39,891 nt of DNA from Erythrobacter sp. (GCA_002695185.1 NZOF01000050.1:1-39891); one strand, 5' to 3'; numbered from the stretch's first letter, positions 22,929-33,392 are shown. Notes: generated by a model from the letters alone, not told the origin. Translations and numbers: made by a program.

Positions 22929-24890
22929 TCAGGGAAGGTAGTGCTTCACGTCCCGCTGTGCCGCATTGGATTTATCCGGATGCATATTGGCATAGCTTAC
23001 CGCATTGCCGATCACGCGCATGACATAATAACGCGTCTCGAAATTGGATGGGATCTGCTCGATCCAAGTCACCCAGTCGACCGCGCCAGTGCGGGGATCG
23101 CCGTTGAGCGCCAACCATTCGTTCACCCGGCCGGGCCCGGCATTATAGGCTGCGATCGCCAGCGGATAGGCGCCGTTATAGCGGCTCATCAACCGCGCGA
23201 AATGCTGGTCGCCGAGGCGGATGTTGTAGGACGGATCGCCGGTCAGGCTGGCGGACATGTACTGTATGCCTGCCTTCTGCGCCTCTTCACGGGCGGTGCC
23301 CGGCATCAGCTGCATCATTCCGCGCGCACCCGCATGGCTGACGCGGGTCCGGTCGAATTCGCTTTCCTGCCGTGCGATGGCATGGACCATGGTCCAGTTC
23401 GCGCCCGAGTGAGTGGGCACGGTCGGGAAGCCCAATCGCTCGAAACCGTCGACACCTGTCTCGCCCGCAACCATGCCGGCGACAACGGCCATTTCATCGA
23501 GGCCCGTATCGCGCGCCAGTTCCGCGACAAGCGCCATCTGTTCGGGAGTTTTCGCGTTTTCTGCGATCGCTTCGAAAAACGCCCGCTCGGTTCGCCAGTC
23601 ACGCCGGTCGCGCGCCATTGCGCGCAGTGCCTTGGTCAGCGGCTGATCATTGAACTGCGCGCGCGCCTGCTCGCTGATACCGGCCGTAAGAACCGGCGAG
23701 AAAGTCGGCACCGACCGCCCAAGCTCGCTCAAGGCAAGCTGACCATAGTAATAATCGGGATATTCGGCCGCCATGTTCCAATAGCGCTGCGCTTCTTGCT
23801 GATTACCTGCACGCGCGGCTGCGCGTCCGGCCCAGAAGAAACCCTTAGACCGTGTGAGTGGTGTCTTGGCAGCCGCGCCATAACGATAGAACAGCGGTGC
23901 GGCCTGCGCACCATCGCCAAGTGACCACAAGGCTTTCGTACCGCCGAGCCACATCAGATCGGTGTATTTGTCACGCAGGGTGAAGGAGCCGTCGGAAATA
24001 TCGGTCCCCGGCGCGAACAGATCGTCGACCTTCGACGCGATGTTGACCGCGCTACGCGCGTCGGCACCTTGCGCCACACGAAGGGATTCAACCACGAAAT
24101 CGGTGCCGTCGTGCGCCGGTGACGCGAAGTTTGCCCGGGTGGAAAGAAGATTGATTGCGCTCGGCAACTGTCCGCTGCTGCGGTAATAACGCGCGAGGTT
24201 ATAGACATAACCGCTGTCGTTCATGGCCGAGGAGGGCACGGGAAGGCCGGCATTGGCGGGCATGCTTCCCTGAAGCAGGGCAAGCCGCGCCTGTGCCATC
24301 TCGCGATAGGCAGGCGACACGCGCAGGATCTGCCGTGATGCGGCTTCGAGGTTCTCCTGCCACAGCAGCGCGTCCATCCGCGCATCCTGATCTTCGGGCG
24401 TGAAGCTCTGGCCGAACAGCCCTTGCATATAGGCTTCTGCCGGACCGCTCATCGTTCCGTTTCGCCATGCATCGCGTGCCAGTTCGCGCGCCTCGCCGCG
24501 GTTCATCGCGGCAAGCGCCAGCGCATAACGCGCCTTGGCGGAATTGGTGATAGGAGGGTTGGCGTCGAAGAACTGGACCAGCGCCTGCGGGGTAGCCGCA
24601 TCGCGATCAAGCGCGTTCTCCGCGCGCAGCTGCAGCAATTCCTGCTTCGGGAAATTGGGATAGCTGGTGATGAAGCCGGCATAATCGGCGAAAGACAGAT
24701 TGTCGGCCTTGGTCAGATATTCCCAGCGGTTGATCGCCGTTCCGGCCTGACTGGGCTGCTGCGCAACCATGGCATTGCTGCTGTCCGGCCAGCTGGTGGG
24801 TGTCTGCGCGTGAGCGGCGACGGGAATGGCCAGTGCGGAGCCTGCCATTAGTGCGAATGAAATATTTGTTTTTCGACCCATGCTGGACAT
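22929..24890 (-). CDS. slt: Soluble lytic murein transglycosylase
   Basis: The 653-residue product has a signal peptide (ending AAHAQ), a long alpha-superhelical region of repeated helices (residues about 60-480), and a C-terminal goose-type lysozyme-like SLT domain. The SLT motifs are HAIARQESEFD with the catalytic glutamate (E509), SHAGARGMMQLMPGTA, NIRLGDQHFARLM and PLAIAAYNAGPGRVNEWL. It cleaves the bond between N-acetylmuramic acid and N-acetylglucosamine, giving anhydro ends, in the periplasm. The start could also be the second ATG (MGRKTNIS, 24881); neither has a strong ribosome binding site. It is transcribed together with greB and diverges from dapA. Confidence 0.93.
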   Translation of the reverse strand: MSSMGRKTNISFALMAGSALAIPVAAHAQTPTSWPDSSNAMVAQQPSQAGTAINRWEYLTKADNLSFADYAGFITSYPNFPKQELLQLRAENALDRDAATPQALVQFFDANPPITNSAKARYALALAAMNRGEARELARDAWRNGTMSGPAEAYMQGLFGQSFTPEDQDARMDALLWQENLEAASRQILRVSPAYREMAQARLALLQGSMPANAGLPVPSSAMNDSGYVYNLARYYRSSGQLPSAINLLSTRANFASPAHDGTDFVVESLRVAQGADARSAVNIASKVDDLFAPGTDISDGSFTLRDKYTDLMWLGGTKALWSLGDGAQAAPLFYRYGAAAKTPLTRSKGFFWAGRAAARAGNQQEAQRYWNMAAEYPDYYYGQLALSELGRSVPTFSPVLTAGISEQARAQFNDQPLTKALRAMARDRRDWRTERAFFEAIAENAKTPEQMALVAELARDTGLDEMAVVAGMVAGETGVDGFERLGFPTVPTHSGANWTMVHAIARQESEFDRTRVSHAGARGMMQLMPGTAREEAQKAGIQYMSASLTGDPSYNIRLGDQHFARLMSRYNGAYPLAIAAYNAGPGRVNEWLALNGDPRTGAVDWVTWIEQIPSNFETRYYVMRVIGNAVSYANMHPDKSNAAQRDVKHYLP

Positions 24891-24985
24891 TGTGCCCGGC
24901 CCCTCCTTATCAGGCGCTGAATGAATTGTGTTCGCGGATGCCTGAAAGGCCCGCTTTTCATACCTCTAACGCAGGACTGACGTAA

Positions 24986-25867
24986 ATGTTCTCAGGCTCA
25001 ATTCCGGCTCTGGCGACTCCCTTTCGCGATGGAGCGTTCGACGAGGCCGCTTTTCGCAAACTGGTCGACTGGCAGATAGAGAACGGGAGCAAGGGGCTGG
25101 TGCCGTGCGGCACGACGGGCGAGGCCTCGACGCTGTCGAATGCGGAGCATCACAGAGTTATCGAAGTCTGCATCGAACAGGCCGCCGGACGCGTGCCGGT
25201 GATCGCCGGGTGCGGGTCGAACGATACCCGCAATGCCTTGCTGCACATGCAATTTTCGAAGAAGGCGGGGGCGGCGGCCGGTCTGTGCGTGGCGCCCTAT
25301 TACAACCGGCCCAGCCAGGCCGGCTTGATCGCGCACTTCAGCTTCCTTGCCGAGAACAGCGATTTGCCCATCGTGCTGTACAACGTCCCCGGGCGTACCG
25401 TCACCGATATCGAGGACGAGACGGTGGTGGAACTCGTTCGCAAGCATCCCGACCGGATCATCGCGATCAAGGACGCGAGCGGCGATCTGTCGCGCGTCGC
25501 GGATCATCGCATGGGAATTGGCAGCGATTTCTGCCAGCTGTCCGGTAATGACGAACTCTGGCTGCCCCATTCTGCCGCGGGTGGGTCGGGCTGCATCTCG
25601 GTAACGGCCAATGTCGCGCCGGCCCTTTGCTCGGAATTCCACGATGCCATCGCGGCCAACGATCTGGTGAAGGCGCGCGAAATCAACGACCGCCTGTTCC
25701 CGCTGCATTACGCAATGTTCTCGGATGCCAGCCCCGCGCCGGTGAAATACGCGCTCAGCCGCGTCCACGACTGGATTAGCTGCGACGTGAGATTGCCGCT
25801 GTGCAATGCGAGCGAGGCGAGCCGCAAGGCAGTGGATGAGGCGCTGGAGCATGCCGGGCTAATCTGA
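24986..25867 (+). CDS. dapA: 4-hydroxy-tetrahydrodipicolinate synthase
   Basis: DapA condenses pyruvate with aspartate semialdehyde, the first committed step of lysine and diaminopimelate synthesis. The 293 residues show the signature CGTTGEASTL (T43, T44), the tyrosine in LYNVPGRTVTDI (Y132) and the Schiff-base lysine in IAIKDASGD (K162). Length and motifs are canonical. The start has a weak purine stretch upstream (GACGTAA). As far as I recall, dapA and smpB are neighbours in Sphingomonadales; here a peptidase gene on the other strand lies between them. Confidence 0.97.
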   Translation: MFSGSIPALATPFRDGAFDEAAFRKLVDWQIENGSKGLVPCGTTGEASTLSNAEHHRVIEVCIEQAAGRVPVIAGCGSNDTRNALLHMQFSKKAGAAAGLCVAPYYNRPSQAGLIAHFSFLAENSDLPIVLYNVPGRTVTDIEDETVVELVRKHPDRIIAIKDASGDLSRVADHRMGIGSDFCQLSGNDELWLPHSAAGGSGCISVTANVAPALCSEFHDAIAANDLVKAREINDRLFPLHYAMFSDASPAPVKYALSRVHDWISCDVRLPLCNASEASRKAVDEALEHAGLI

Positions 25868-25892
25868 TCGAGAAGCCCGGCATGAGCACGTT

Positions 25893-27851
25893 TTAAATCG
25901 GGTTGTGCTCAAACACGAAGTCCATGGCAGCTTTGAGCATCTGCTGGCGCGTCGATCCTCGCGATAGCCAGTGATCTTCTCCGACGAGTTCTACGAATTC
26001 GTAGGGCTTCCCTGCGGATTCGAGTTCCCGAGCGAAAATCTCACTTTGTTCAAAGGGCACTACCGTATCGTCTCTGCCGTGAATTAGCAGAATTGGCGCA
26101 TCTGCCCGTCCTGAAAAACTGCGCGGCGAGATTTCAGACATCTGCTCTCGTGGGCCCATGGTTTCTTCGCGAAAATCTCTCAGGCTTCTATCACCTGTCT
26201 CTCGCTGTTCCTGGCTCACCATTTTCTTTAAATCACTGACACCTGCGACCGAAACTGCGCAACGGTAAATGCCTTGCTGGAGAGTGATGCCCGCCATCGC
26301 TGCGTAACCACCGTAACTTGCGCCCATGATGCAAGCTCGTTCGGGATCAACAATACCCTTGTCCGCAAGAGCATACAGGCCGTCAGAAATGTCCGTCTGC
26401 ATTTTCTTGCCCCACTCCCCGTTACCAGCGTCAATGAACGCCTTGTCCCGGTTGGTCGAACCGCGAAAATTTGGTTGAAAAACCGCGTAACCTCTGGAGG
26501 CAAAAGCCTGGGCCCACCAATCGAAGTTCTCAACATCATGAGAGCGAGGGCCCCCATGAGGAAGAAGTATTACTGGTAAGTTGGCATGTTCGGAGTGAGG
26601 AGGTAGCGTGAGTATGCCGTCAAGTTCGGTCCCATCTTGGGCGGTATATTCGAAGGTTGAAATCCGGCCCACGTCCTGCGGTTTGACTTGCGGAAAAGAC
26701 CGAGCAAGAACCGATGCCGATTTCGCTAAAGTATCGATCTGATACCAGGTTCCGCTGTCATTGTTGCCGTTCGTGTGGACAAGGACCTTGGAAAATTCCG
26801 GCGTGTAGCTCAAAATTCTGCCGTTCACATGCGCAAATCCAGAATATATTTTTTCGGACTCTGCCTGGATTGCAGGATCGAAGAAGGTCCAGTCTTCAGG
26901 ACTATCGTATCTCTCACCTTCTTCGCGATATCCAATAATCTTGCTGGTAGCTGGATCGGTGCGAATGGAATGGATCTTTTGACCTTCGAAGATAGGCTGT
27001 GGTTCTTGGCTACCATCTATCGGAACTTCAAACCATTCAAGATCATCCCCTTCGTTTTGGCTGGTATAATATACTACGGTTCCGGGTGAACGTCCGAAGG
27101 CGCTCAGGACTGCATAGCCTTTTTCGCCCACCGATCCTTGGGCAATGTTGCGGCCTTTAGAATTCCTGAGAGTCCAGTTTCTGCTTTCTGGGTAGAATAC
27201 CAACTCTGCGGCAATTTCGCCCGCCTCGTCGAGCAGCCAGTCAAAACTTTCGCTTTTACCGGGAGTCCTAGACAGTTGCTCATGTTTGTTATCGGAAAGT
27301 CTTACCCGAAATAACGACGCTGGCGTTCCGCTGTAAAAATAGTAGCCGCCGCGGTTTCGCTCCATCTTACGGCCCCCGAAGTAGCCATACCATTCGTCAC
27401 CGATCTTGCGGTAACCGTAGGTGCCAAATATGGCGCTCAGCACTTTTTGATCATCGGCAAAAACGGTGCGAACAGGTCTATCAGTACTTGCCGGGATGAT
27501 CATGGCGTTGGCGAACTCAGCAGAATCCGCCCAATACCTATCGCCAAGTTCTTGCGTATCTGTACGTATCAGAACGACATTGTCGTCTCCGACCCAATTT
27601 ATGTCCCTGACTTTAATGTCGCCGACCGCAGTTGTGTTGAGAACCTGTAAATTTTCGTCGAGCATCAGCAGGATGCGCTTGTCGTTGACAGTCGTTATCA
27701 TGGCTATCCGACCGCTTGGAGAAAGAGCTACATCCTCGGTTTGCGGCAGGTTGCCATAAGCCTCCAACGGAGGCGCGGGTTGTTGTGCAGATACCGTGAA
27801 AGGGAATAAAAGCGCAGCGGAAACGGCCGCTGCCGTAGTCATTATTTTCAT
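25893..27851 (-). CDS. S9 family peptidase, prolyl oligopeptidase type, periplasmic
   Basis: The 652-residue product has a signal peptide (about 1-22, ending TVSAQ), a seven-bladed propeller-like N-terminal part with repeated tryptophan and aspartate strands (residues 30-400), and a catalytic alpha/beta hydrolase domain. The catalytic residues are all visible: GASYGGYAAMAG (Ser512), GRDDTVVPF (Asp594 or 595) and VGEDHWLS (His627). Such S9C-type enzymes cleave short peptides, often dipeptides or acylated peptides, in the periplasm. The gene is clearly less GC-rich than dapA next to it (counted rows 26-33 of 60 G+C against about 42 of 60), and it lies on the opposite strand between dapA and smpB, which suggests a later insertion. 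No mobile-element ends were seen around it. Confidence 0.9.
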   Translation of the reverse strand: MKIMTTAAAVSAALLFPFTVSAQQPAPPLEAYGNLPQTEDVALSPSGRIAMITTVNDKRILLMLDENLQVLNTTAVGDIKVRDINWVGDDNVVLIRTDTQELGDRYWADSAEFANAMIIPASTDRPVRTVFADDQKVLSAIFGTYGYRKIGDEWYGYFGGRKMERNRGGYYFYSGTPASLFRVRLSDNKHEQLSRTPGKSESFDWLLDEAGEIAAELVFYPESRNWTLRNSKGRNIAQGSVGEKGYAVLSAFGRSPGTVVYYTSQNEGDDLEWFEVPIDGSQEPQPIFEGQKIHSIRTDPATSKIIGYREEGERYDSPEDWTFFDPAIQAESEKIYSGFAHVNGRILSYTPEFSKVLVHTNGNNDSGTWYQIDTLAKSASVLARSFPQVKPQDVGRISTFEYTAQDGTELDGILTLPPHSEHANLPVILLPHGGPRSHDVENFDWWAQAFASRGYAVFQPNFRGSTNRDKAFIDAGNGEWGKKMQTDISDGLYALADKGIVDPERACIMGASYGGYAAMAGITLQQGIYRCAVSVAGVSDLKKMVSQEQRETGDRSLRDFREETMGPREQMSEISPRSFSGRADAPILLIHGRDDTVVPFEQSEIFARELESAGKPYEFVELVGEDHWLSRGSTRQQMLKAAMDFVFEHNPI

Positions 27852-28036
27852 CTTGCCCCCGAATTTCCATTGTCCCGAAATGTCTATTTCAAACTATTAC
27901 CGTCGTGCCTGACAGGCTTTGATAAGTTAGACTGATTTTCAGAATTACATTTGCTTTTCAAGTACTATCCTTGGCGCAAAACATTCCTTTTCACCCCTTG
28001 GCTAGCACGGCCCGACAGACTACACGCCCAACTTCT

Positions 28037-28519
28037 ATGGCCCGTCCCAAACCCGCAACATTCGACAAGCAGAAGACCGTCGCCGATAATCGGCGGGTGC
28101 GGTTCGATTATCACGTCGAGGAAACCTTCGAGGCTGGCCTTGCCTTGCAGGGTTCCGAAGTGAAGGCTCTGCGGGCCGGTGAGGCCAGCATCAAGGAAAG
28201 CTACGCCGAGGTGCGCGACGGGCAGGTATGGCTCATTAACGCCAATGTGCCGGAATATTCGCACGGCAACCGGCTTAACCATGAGCCGCGCCGCCCGCGC
28301 AAGCTCCTGCTGCACGAGCGCGAGATCGAGAAGCTGTTCGGAGCGGTAGAGCGCAAGGGGATGACCCTGGTCCCCCTGTCGATCTATTTCAATTCGACCG
28401 GGCGCGCCAAGGTTGAACTGGCGCTGGCCAAGGGGAAGCAGGCGCACGACAAGCGGCAGACTATCAAGGATCGCGATTGGAAGCGCGACAAGGCGAGGCT
28501 AATGCGCGAAAAGGGCTGA
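28037..28519 (+). CDS. smpB: SsrA-binding protein SmpB
   Basis: SmpB binds tmRNA and brings it to stalled ribosomes for trans-translation. The 160 residues contain [19 protein letters not shown], the [20 protein letters not shown] core, [16 protein letters not shown], and the C-terminal basic tail [20 protein letters not shown] that interacts with the decoding centre. The start is the ATG at 28037 (MARPKPATF), typical for the family; the open frame continues to 27971 without family resemblance. No strong ribosome binding site is present. The tmRNA gene itself was not found in the window. Confidence 0.95.
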   Translation: MARPKPATFDKQKTVADNRRVRFDYHVEETFEAGLALQGSEVKALRAGEASIKESYAEVRDGQVWLINANVPEYSHGNRLNHEPRRPRKLLLHEREIEKLFGAVERKGMTLVPLSIYFNSTGRAKVELALAKGKQAHDKRQTIKDRDWKRDKARLMREKG

Positions 28520-28649
28520 CTTTGTCCCGTTGCCTCTTTCGAAACCACTTCTCGCCTACCACATCGGAGCCCATGCCAGTTTCGTCGCACCGCCATTGCC
28601 AGATGTCATGCCAGCGCTCATGCCGCGCTCGCATGGCTTGGGCATTCCA

Positions 28650-29225
28650 ATGAGTGGATCGCGTTCGAAGACGTTCCTTGCGGATCTGATCCGCAAATAC
28701 ATGCCGACGCGTGAAGAAATGGCGGAAAACCGTTTTCTCAAGCCGATCGCGCATCGCTTCCTGTCGCCCGAGCTATGGCGTTTCACCAGGCGCAGCGTTC
28801 CGCGCGGGGTGGCGTTGGGACTGTTCGCGGCGTTTATCGTTCCGATCGGGCAGATTTTCCTGGCTGCGTTCCTGGCTTTGCCCACGCGCGCCAACGTTCC
28901 TTTGGCGTCCCTCGTGACCTTCGTGACCAATCCTTTTACGCTGCCTTTCTGGCTTATATTCGCCAACCGGACGGGGCGCTTCGTGCTCAACCTCGACGCG
29001 GCTGTCGGCGCGGGGGCTGATCGGCTCGCCAGTGAAAGCGGAGTGCTCGCCGGCTGGCTCGAGGTAGGCGGGGTGACTGCCTTAGGGTTTCTTGTACTTG
29101 CGATCATTAGCGCAGGTGTCGGTTATCTCGTCGCCAGCCTTTCTTGGAGATTCGTCGTGGCGCGGCGGCGGCAGAAGCTATTGAGGCAGCGCCGCGAGGC
29201 GAGGTCGGGGAAGATCGGCCGGTGA
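28650..29225 (+). CDS. DUF2062 domain membrane protein
   Basis: A conserved inner-membrane protein of about 190 residues. The start of the DUF2062 region is typical: KYMPTREEMAENRFLKPIAH, then LWRFTRRSVPRGVALGLFAA, followed by hydrophobic segments (FIVPIGQIFLAAFLALP, VPLASLVTFVTNPFTLPF, GVTALGFLVLAIISAGVGYLVA) and a basic tail. The start at 28650 (MSGSRSKTFL) is a judgement; frames are open to 28530. The stop overlaps the GTG start of cckA by two bases, so translation is coupled. The function of DUF2062 proteins is not established. Confidence 0.8.
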   Translation: MSGSRSKTFLADLIRKYMPTREEMAENRFLKPIAHRFLSPELWRFTRRSVPRGVALGLFAAFIVPIGQIFLAAFLALPTRANVPLASLVTFVTNPFTLPFWLIFANRTGRFVLNLDAAVGAGADRLASESGVLAGWLEVGGVTALGFLVLAIISAGVGYLVASLSWRFVVARRRQKLLRQRREARSGKIGR

Positions 29226-31693
29226 ATTTGAGGCCCAGTCTGGAAACCGACAGTCTGCCACCCGTGCCGTTGATGCTGGGTATTCTCCTGGCCTTTGCAG
29301 TCTCGATAGCGCTTGTGTGGTTGGCCGCGGGAACGGCGCTTGCCGCAGCTGCCTATGCCGGGGCGCTGGTCGTCGTGGTGCTGACCTTGATGCTGTCGCC
29401 GCGCTTGGCAGCGACAAATGCTAGCGAGGATTTAGCCCAGCCCGACTGGAGCTTGACCGCGTCGGCAATCGAGAACGATGAAGCGGCTATTGCCGTGGTC
29501 GATCGCGCCAACCGCATGACCTGCGCGAATTCGACCTATGAAAGGTGGTTCGGTGGGCCGCTTGCTCCGCACGAGCTCGCGTTCTCGGGCGCCGGGAAGG
29601 CAAGGGTTGCCGAGGCGGCCCGCCGTGCTTGGCGCGAAGGCACCGCAGAGGCGGATGGCTTGGTGCTCGAAGAAGGAGAAGACCAGGTTTTTCTTTCCGT
29701 CGAGCGGGCGGGGCGGGGCGAAGATTATCTGGTCTGGCGCTTTGGAAAGATCGTCCAGCAGGAAACGCATGAAGGTGTCGCTCAATGGCTCGACGGGCCG
29801 TTGAGCGAGATGCTGTCCAACTCGGGCATTGAAGTGGCACTTGTCGCATCCGACGGTATCGTGAAGGCCACTACGCCGGGCCTGGCAGAGCGGACGACCG
29901 GCAGCAGGGCGATTTCGCTTGTAGGCGAAGAATTCGTCCAGTTGCTCCGGTCCGACGATCGTGACCGCATATTCTTCGCCCGCGAAGGCCAGCAGGGATC
30001 GCCGCAAACGCTAGTCCACGTGCCAATGGACAATCCTTCCCGGCCGGACTCAGAAAAGCCGCCCTCCCTGATGGTGCTGATCGACAATACTGTTGGTATC
30101 GGCGGTGGCGCTCATGGCAACGGCAAGACCGCCATCCCGCAGCTCGAAGCTCTCCTTTCGGCTCTTCCGCTCGGTCTCGCTCTGACTGATCGCGACGGAC
30201 GTTTCCTGTTTGCGAACAAGGCCTTCCTTCGCGCTGTCGAACGAGAAGGGGAAGGGCTGCCGCAGTTTCCTTCCGACCTCGTTGTACGTGAGGACAAGGC
30301 CGCGCTCGCCGATACAGTCAGGCGATTTGCGAAGGGCGCCACGGCCAGCGGCGATATGGCCGTCCGTCTGGGCAATAATAAGGAAGAGCCCGTCTCGATC
30401 GGCCTGGCCGGTGTGCGCGGGTTGGGAGACGCAGCGGTCCTGCTGTCCATTACCGATTCTTCGGAAGAGAAAAGGCTGCGCCGGCAGGTCGCCCAGGCGA
30501 CGAAGATGCAGGCGGTCGGCCAGCTTGCGGGCGGTGTAGCACATGATTTCAACAATGTGCTGACCGCGATCATCGGCTATTGCGATCTCATGTTGCTGCG
30601 GCACACGCCCGGCGACAGCGATTATGACGATATCCAGCAGATCAAGGCCAATTCCAACCGTGCCGCCTCGCTGACACGGCAATTGCTCGCCTTCAGCCGT
30701 CAGCAGACCTTGCGCCCGGTCGTGCTCCAGATGCCCGATGTGGTGAGCGAAGTCAGCCAGTTGCTGAAGCGATTGATGGGCGACAAGATCGAATTCTCCG
30801 TCCGCCACGATCGCGAGCTTGGCGCGGTCCGCGCCGATCCCCAGCAGCTGGAACAGGTTATCATCAATCTGGCAGTCAACGCACGCGATGCGATGCAAAG
30901 CCATGCGGAAAAGCAGGGTCGGCAGGACTGGAAGGGCCGCCTGATGCTCGCAACCCGTAGAGTGGCGGCACGCGATGTCCGCAGGATGGGCGTTGATGTC
31001 ATGCCTGCCGATGACTACACCGTCCTCATTGTTCAGGACACGGGCGGCGGCATCCCGACCGACAATTTCAACAAGATCTTCGAGCCGTTCTTCACAACCA
31101 AGGAACAGGGCAAGGGCACGGGGCTGGGCCTGTCGACAGTTTACGGCATCGTGAAGCAGTCGAACGGCTTCATCTTCGCCGACAACGCTCTTGATCCTCA
31201 AGGCAAACCCACAGGGGCCCGGTTCACCATTTATCTGCCGGTCCACAAAGGCAATGTTCTGGGGCCACGCCGCGCCGAGGAACCCGAAGAGGCGAAAGCG
31301 AGCGAATGGGCGGGAGGCGGCAGGCTCCTTCTCGTGGAGGACGAGGACATGGTCCGGGCGGTTGCTGAGCGGGCCCTCGCGCGGGCAGGTTATGCGGTGA
31401 CATCCGCCCGTGATGGTGAGGAAGGGCTGGCTATCGCCAAGGGCAAAGAAGACTTCGACCTGATTGTTTCCGATGTGGTCATGCCCGCCATGGACGGACC
31501 AGCAATGGCGCGCGCCATTCGTCGTATCAAACCGAATATCCCCATCCTGTTCATGTCCGGCTATGCCGAAGAGCACCTGCGCAACGATATCGACATCGAC
31601 AATATGCACTTCATTCCTAAACCTTTCAGCGTACAGCAGATCAACGCCAAGGTATCCGAAGTGCTTTCGGAACATCGTAAAGCCAACGGCTGA
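29222..31693 (+). CDS. cckA: CckA, hybrid sensor histidine kinase of the CtrA cell-cycle pathway
   Basis: CckA phosphorylates CtrA and CpdR through ChpT in alphaproteobacteria and acts at the cell membrane. The 823 residues contain two N-terminal hydrophobic segments (about 17-38 and 40-60), two PAS-like regions (about 75-200 and 300-420), a dimerisation/phosphoacceptor domain with [20 protein letters not shown] (His441), an HATPase domain ([27 protein letters not shown]) and a C-terminal receiver domain ([12 protein letters not shown], phosphorylated Asp751 in [16 protein letters not shown]). The GTG start at 29222 overlaps the TGA stop of the DUF2062 gene (GTGA); the frame stays open upstream, but that part belongs to the other gene. 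A regulated promoter is not visible, so it probably uses that of the upstream gene. Confidence 0.95.
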   Translation: MNLRPSLETDSLPPVPLMLGILLAFAVSIALVWLAAGTALAAAAYAGALVVVVLTLMLSPRLAATNASEDLAQPDWSLTASAIENDEAAIAVVDRANRMTCANSTYERWFGGPLAPHELAFSGAGKARVAEAARRAWREGTAEADGLVLEEGEDQVFLSVERAGRGEDYLVWRFGKIVQQETHEGVAQWLDGPLSEMLSNSGIEVALVASDGIVKATTPGLAERTTGSRAISLVGEEFVQLLRSDDRDRIFFAREGQQGSPQTLVHVPMDNPSRPDSEKPPSLMVLIDNTVGIGGGAHGNGKTAIPQLEALLSALPLGLALTDRDGRFLFANKAFLRAVEREGEGLPQFPSDLVVREDKAALADTVRRFAKGATASGDMAVRLGNNKEEPVSIGLAGVRGLGDAAVLLSITDSSEEKRLRRQVAQATKMQAVGQLAGGVAHDFNNVLTAIIGYCDLMLLRHTPGDSDYDDIQQIKANSNRAASLTRQLLAFSRQQTLRPVVLQMPDVVSEVSQLLKRLMGDKIEFSVRHDRELGAVRADPQQLEQVIINLAVNARDAMQSHAEKQGRQDWKGRLMLATRRVAARDVRRMGVDVMPADDYTVLIVQDTGGGIPTDNFNKIFEPFFTTKEQGKGTGLGLSTVYGIVKQSNGFIFADNALDPQGKPTGARFTIYLPVHKGNVLGPRRAEEPEEAKASEWAGGGRLLLVEDEDMVRAVAERALARAGYAVTSARDGEEGLAIAKGKEDFDLIVSDVVMPAMDGPAMARAIRRIKPNIPILFMSGYAEEHLRNDIDIDNMHFIPKPFSVQQINAKVSEVLSEHRKANG

Positions 31694-31748
31694 GGGCTAT
31701 TTTCGGCTGCTTGCCACTATCGTTACGGACTATTTGAGAAAAAATTCC

Positions 31749-31763
31749 GTTCCCCTCTTGTTC
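31749..31763 (+). promoter_or_regulatory. Alphaproteobacterial LexA (SOS) box in front of recA
   Basis: GTTC (31749-31752), seven bases, GTTC (31760-31763) is an exact match to the alphaproteobacterial LexA site GTTC-N7-GTTC. It lies about 80 bases before the recA ATG. The second half also forms GTTCTGTTGGAAC. LexA repression of recA, relieved by RecA filaments, is thus expected. Confidence 0.85.
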
Positions 31764-31841
31764 TGTTGGAACATAATGGGTACATCACTTCGCAGTTGAA
31801 GAGTCGATACCGGCTCTGGCAAACCGAGAAGGGAATGTGTC

Positions 31842-32903
31842 ATGGCGGCCAGTCTGAAGCTTGTAGAAGGAAAGAAAGTGGACGCAGACCGTCAGAAGGC
31901 ATTGGATGCCGCCCTTTCGCAGATCGACCGTGCGTTCGGTAAAGGCTCTGCCATGAAGCTGGGCCAGAAAGAGGCCATGAATGTGGAGGCTATTTCCACC
32001 GGATCTCTGGGGCTGGATATCGCACTCGGCGTTGGTGGCCTTCCCAAGGGGCGCGTCATCGAGGTTTACGGGCCGGAGAGCTCGGGCAAGACCACCCTGG
32101 CCTTGCATTGCATTGCCGAAGCGCAGAAAGCCGGGGGCACGGCTGCCTTCGTTGATGCGGAACATGCGCTCGATCCGGTCTATGCGAAAAAGCTCGGTGT
32201 AGATATCGACGAACTGATCGTGTCGCAGCCCGATACGGGTGAGCAGGCGCTAGAAATCACCGATACGCTGGTTCGTTCGAACGCGATCGATATCCTCGTG
32301 GTCGACTCGGTTGCGGCTCTGGTTCCCCGTGCCGAGATCGAAGGCGAGATGGGTGATAGCCATGTCGGCCTTCAGGCCCGCCTCATGTCCCAGTCTCTGC
32401 GCAAGCTGACCGGGTCGATCAACCGCTCCAAGTGCATGGTCATCTTCATCAACCAGCTGCGGATGAAGATCGGTGTCATGTACGGTAACCCGGAAACGAC
32501 GACCGGCGGTAACGCACTCAAGTTCTACGCATCTGTCCGTCTCGATATTCGCCGGACCGGTCAGATCAAGGATCGTGACGAAGTGATCGGCAATGCCACC
32601 CGCGTGAAGGTGGTAAAGAACAAGGTCGCTCCGCCGTTCAAGCAGGTCGAATTCGACATTATGTATGGCGAAGGTATTTCCAAGATCGGTGAAATCCTCG
32701 ATCTTGGCGTAAAGGCTGGTGTGGTCGAAAAATCGGGAAGCTGGTTCAGTTATGACAGCGTCCGGATTGGACAGGGCCGCGAAAACGCCAAGAACTTCCT
32801 TCGCGAAAATCCAGAAATGTGCGCCAAGTTGGAAGCTGCGATTCGCGGCAAAACCGACGAGGTCGCCGAAGAGATGATGACAGGCCCGGACGCGGAAGAC
32901 TGA
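31842..32903 (+). CDS. recA: Recombinase RecA
   Basis: RecA forms filaments on single-stranded DNA, catalyses strand exchange and triggers LexA self-cleavage. The 353 residues include GPESSGKT (Walker A, 77-84), [12 protein letters not shown], the Walker B region [10 protein letters not shown], loop L1 around [15 protein letters not shown], the L2 region ([21 protein letters not shown]) and the short acidic C-terminus (MTGPDAED). Length and motifs are canonical. An alphaproteobacterial LexA box lies upstream. GAAGGGAATG gives a weak ribosome binding site. It is downstream of cckA on the same strand, 148 bases away, with its own promoter. A hairpin follows the stop. Confidence 0.98.
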   Translation: MAASLKLVEGKKVDADRQKALDAALSQIDRAFGKGSAMKLGQKEAMNVEAISTGSLGLDIALGVGGLPKGRVIEVYGPESSGKTTLALHCIAEAQKAGGTAAFVDAEHALDPVYAKKLGVDIDELIVSQPDTGEQALEITDTLVRSNAIDILVVDSVAALVPRAEIEGEMGDSHVGLQARLMSQSLRKLTGSINRSKCMVIFINQLRMKIGVMYGNPETTTGGNALKFYASVRLDIRRTGQIKDRDEVIGNATRVKVVKNKVAPPFKQVEFDIMYGEGISKIGEILDLGVKAGVVEKSGSWFSYDSVRIGQGRENAKNFLRENPEMCAKLEAAIRGKTDEVAEEMMTGPDAED

Positions 32904-32992
32904 TCACATCCCTTCAAGCGGGAACGCTTGCGGTTCCTCGTTCCCAACCGCAGGTTATGCCGGACTGTCCCCCGGCGTTCCCGAATACACGG

Positions 32993-33037
32993 AAAGCCGG
33001 TGCGCGCGTCGCCTTCTTGGCCGCCGCCCCGGCTTTT
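32993..33037 (+). terminator. Hairpin downstream of recA, possible terminator
   Basis: AAAGCCGG (from about 32992) pairs with CCGGCTTT (ending about 33036), enclosing about 28 bases that can pair further. The sequence then reads TCGCGTTTTCTG, so a short T-run follows. It lies about 90 bases after the recA stop, a little far. Confidence 0.5.
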
Positions 33038-33039
33038 CG

Positions 33040-33392
33040 CGTTTTCTGAAGGAACATTTTCTAGCTTCCCCGAACAGCAAAACCGAACTGCGGACTTATC
33101 GGGCTACGTTCTTCGCCAAGCAATATACTAAGCTCTGCCGCAGCCAGGAGGTCCGGACAGTGCTAGCATGTCTTCTCACTCGGTTGGCCGAGGGCCATCA
33201 CCGCTCTTAGAAACTGGGAGAGTCTCGAGTACGCAGTTCTCTACAACCGGCCAGATCTACTTGGTCAGAAGAAAGTCCCAATCCTTGCTGATCGCTGCAT
33301 CCGAGATGACCGGCGGGCATCCAATGGGTAGTAGGCTCTGCAATTGAGTGAATATGGGCCCCGCGAGACGCGTAGCGCCCTGCTTAGGTTAC
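33040..33392. other. Gap between recA and the PilZ gene
   Basis: About 350 bases without a supported gene. One short frame attracts attention: AGGAGG at 33146-33151 is eight bases before a GTG at 33160 that opens a frame of 16 residues (stop at 33208-33210). It could be a leader peptide, but no gene follows on that strand, so it is probably coincidental or a relic. Confidence 0.4.

Noticed and set aside
33160..33210. 16-codon frame (GTG start) with a perfect AGGAGG upstream
   Set aside because: No gene follows that it could regulate, and a single good ribosome binding site is expected by chance in a window of this size.
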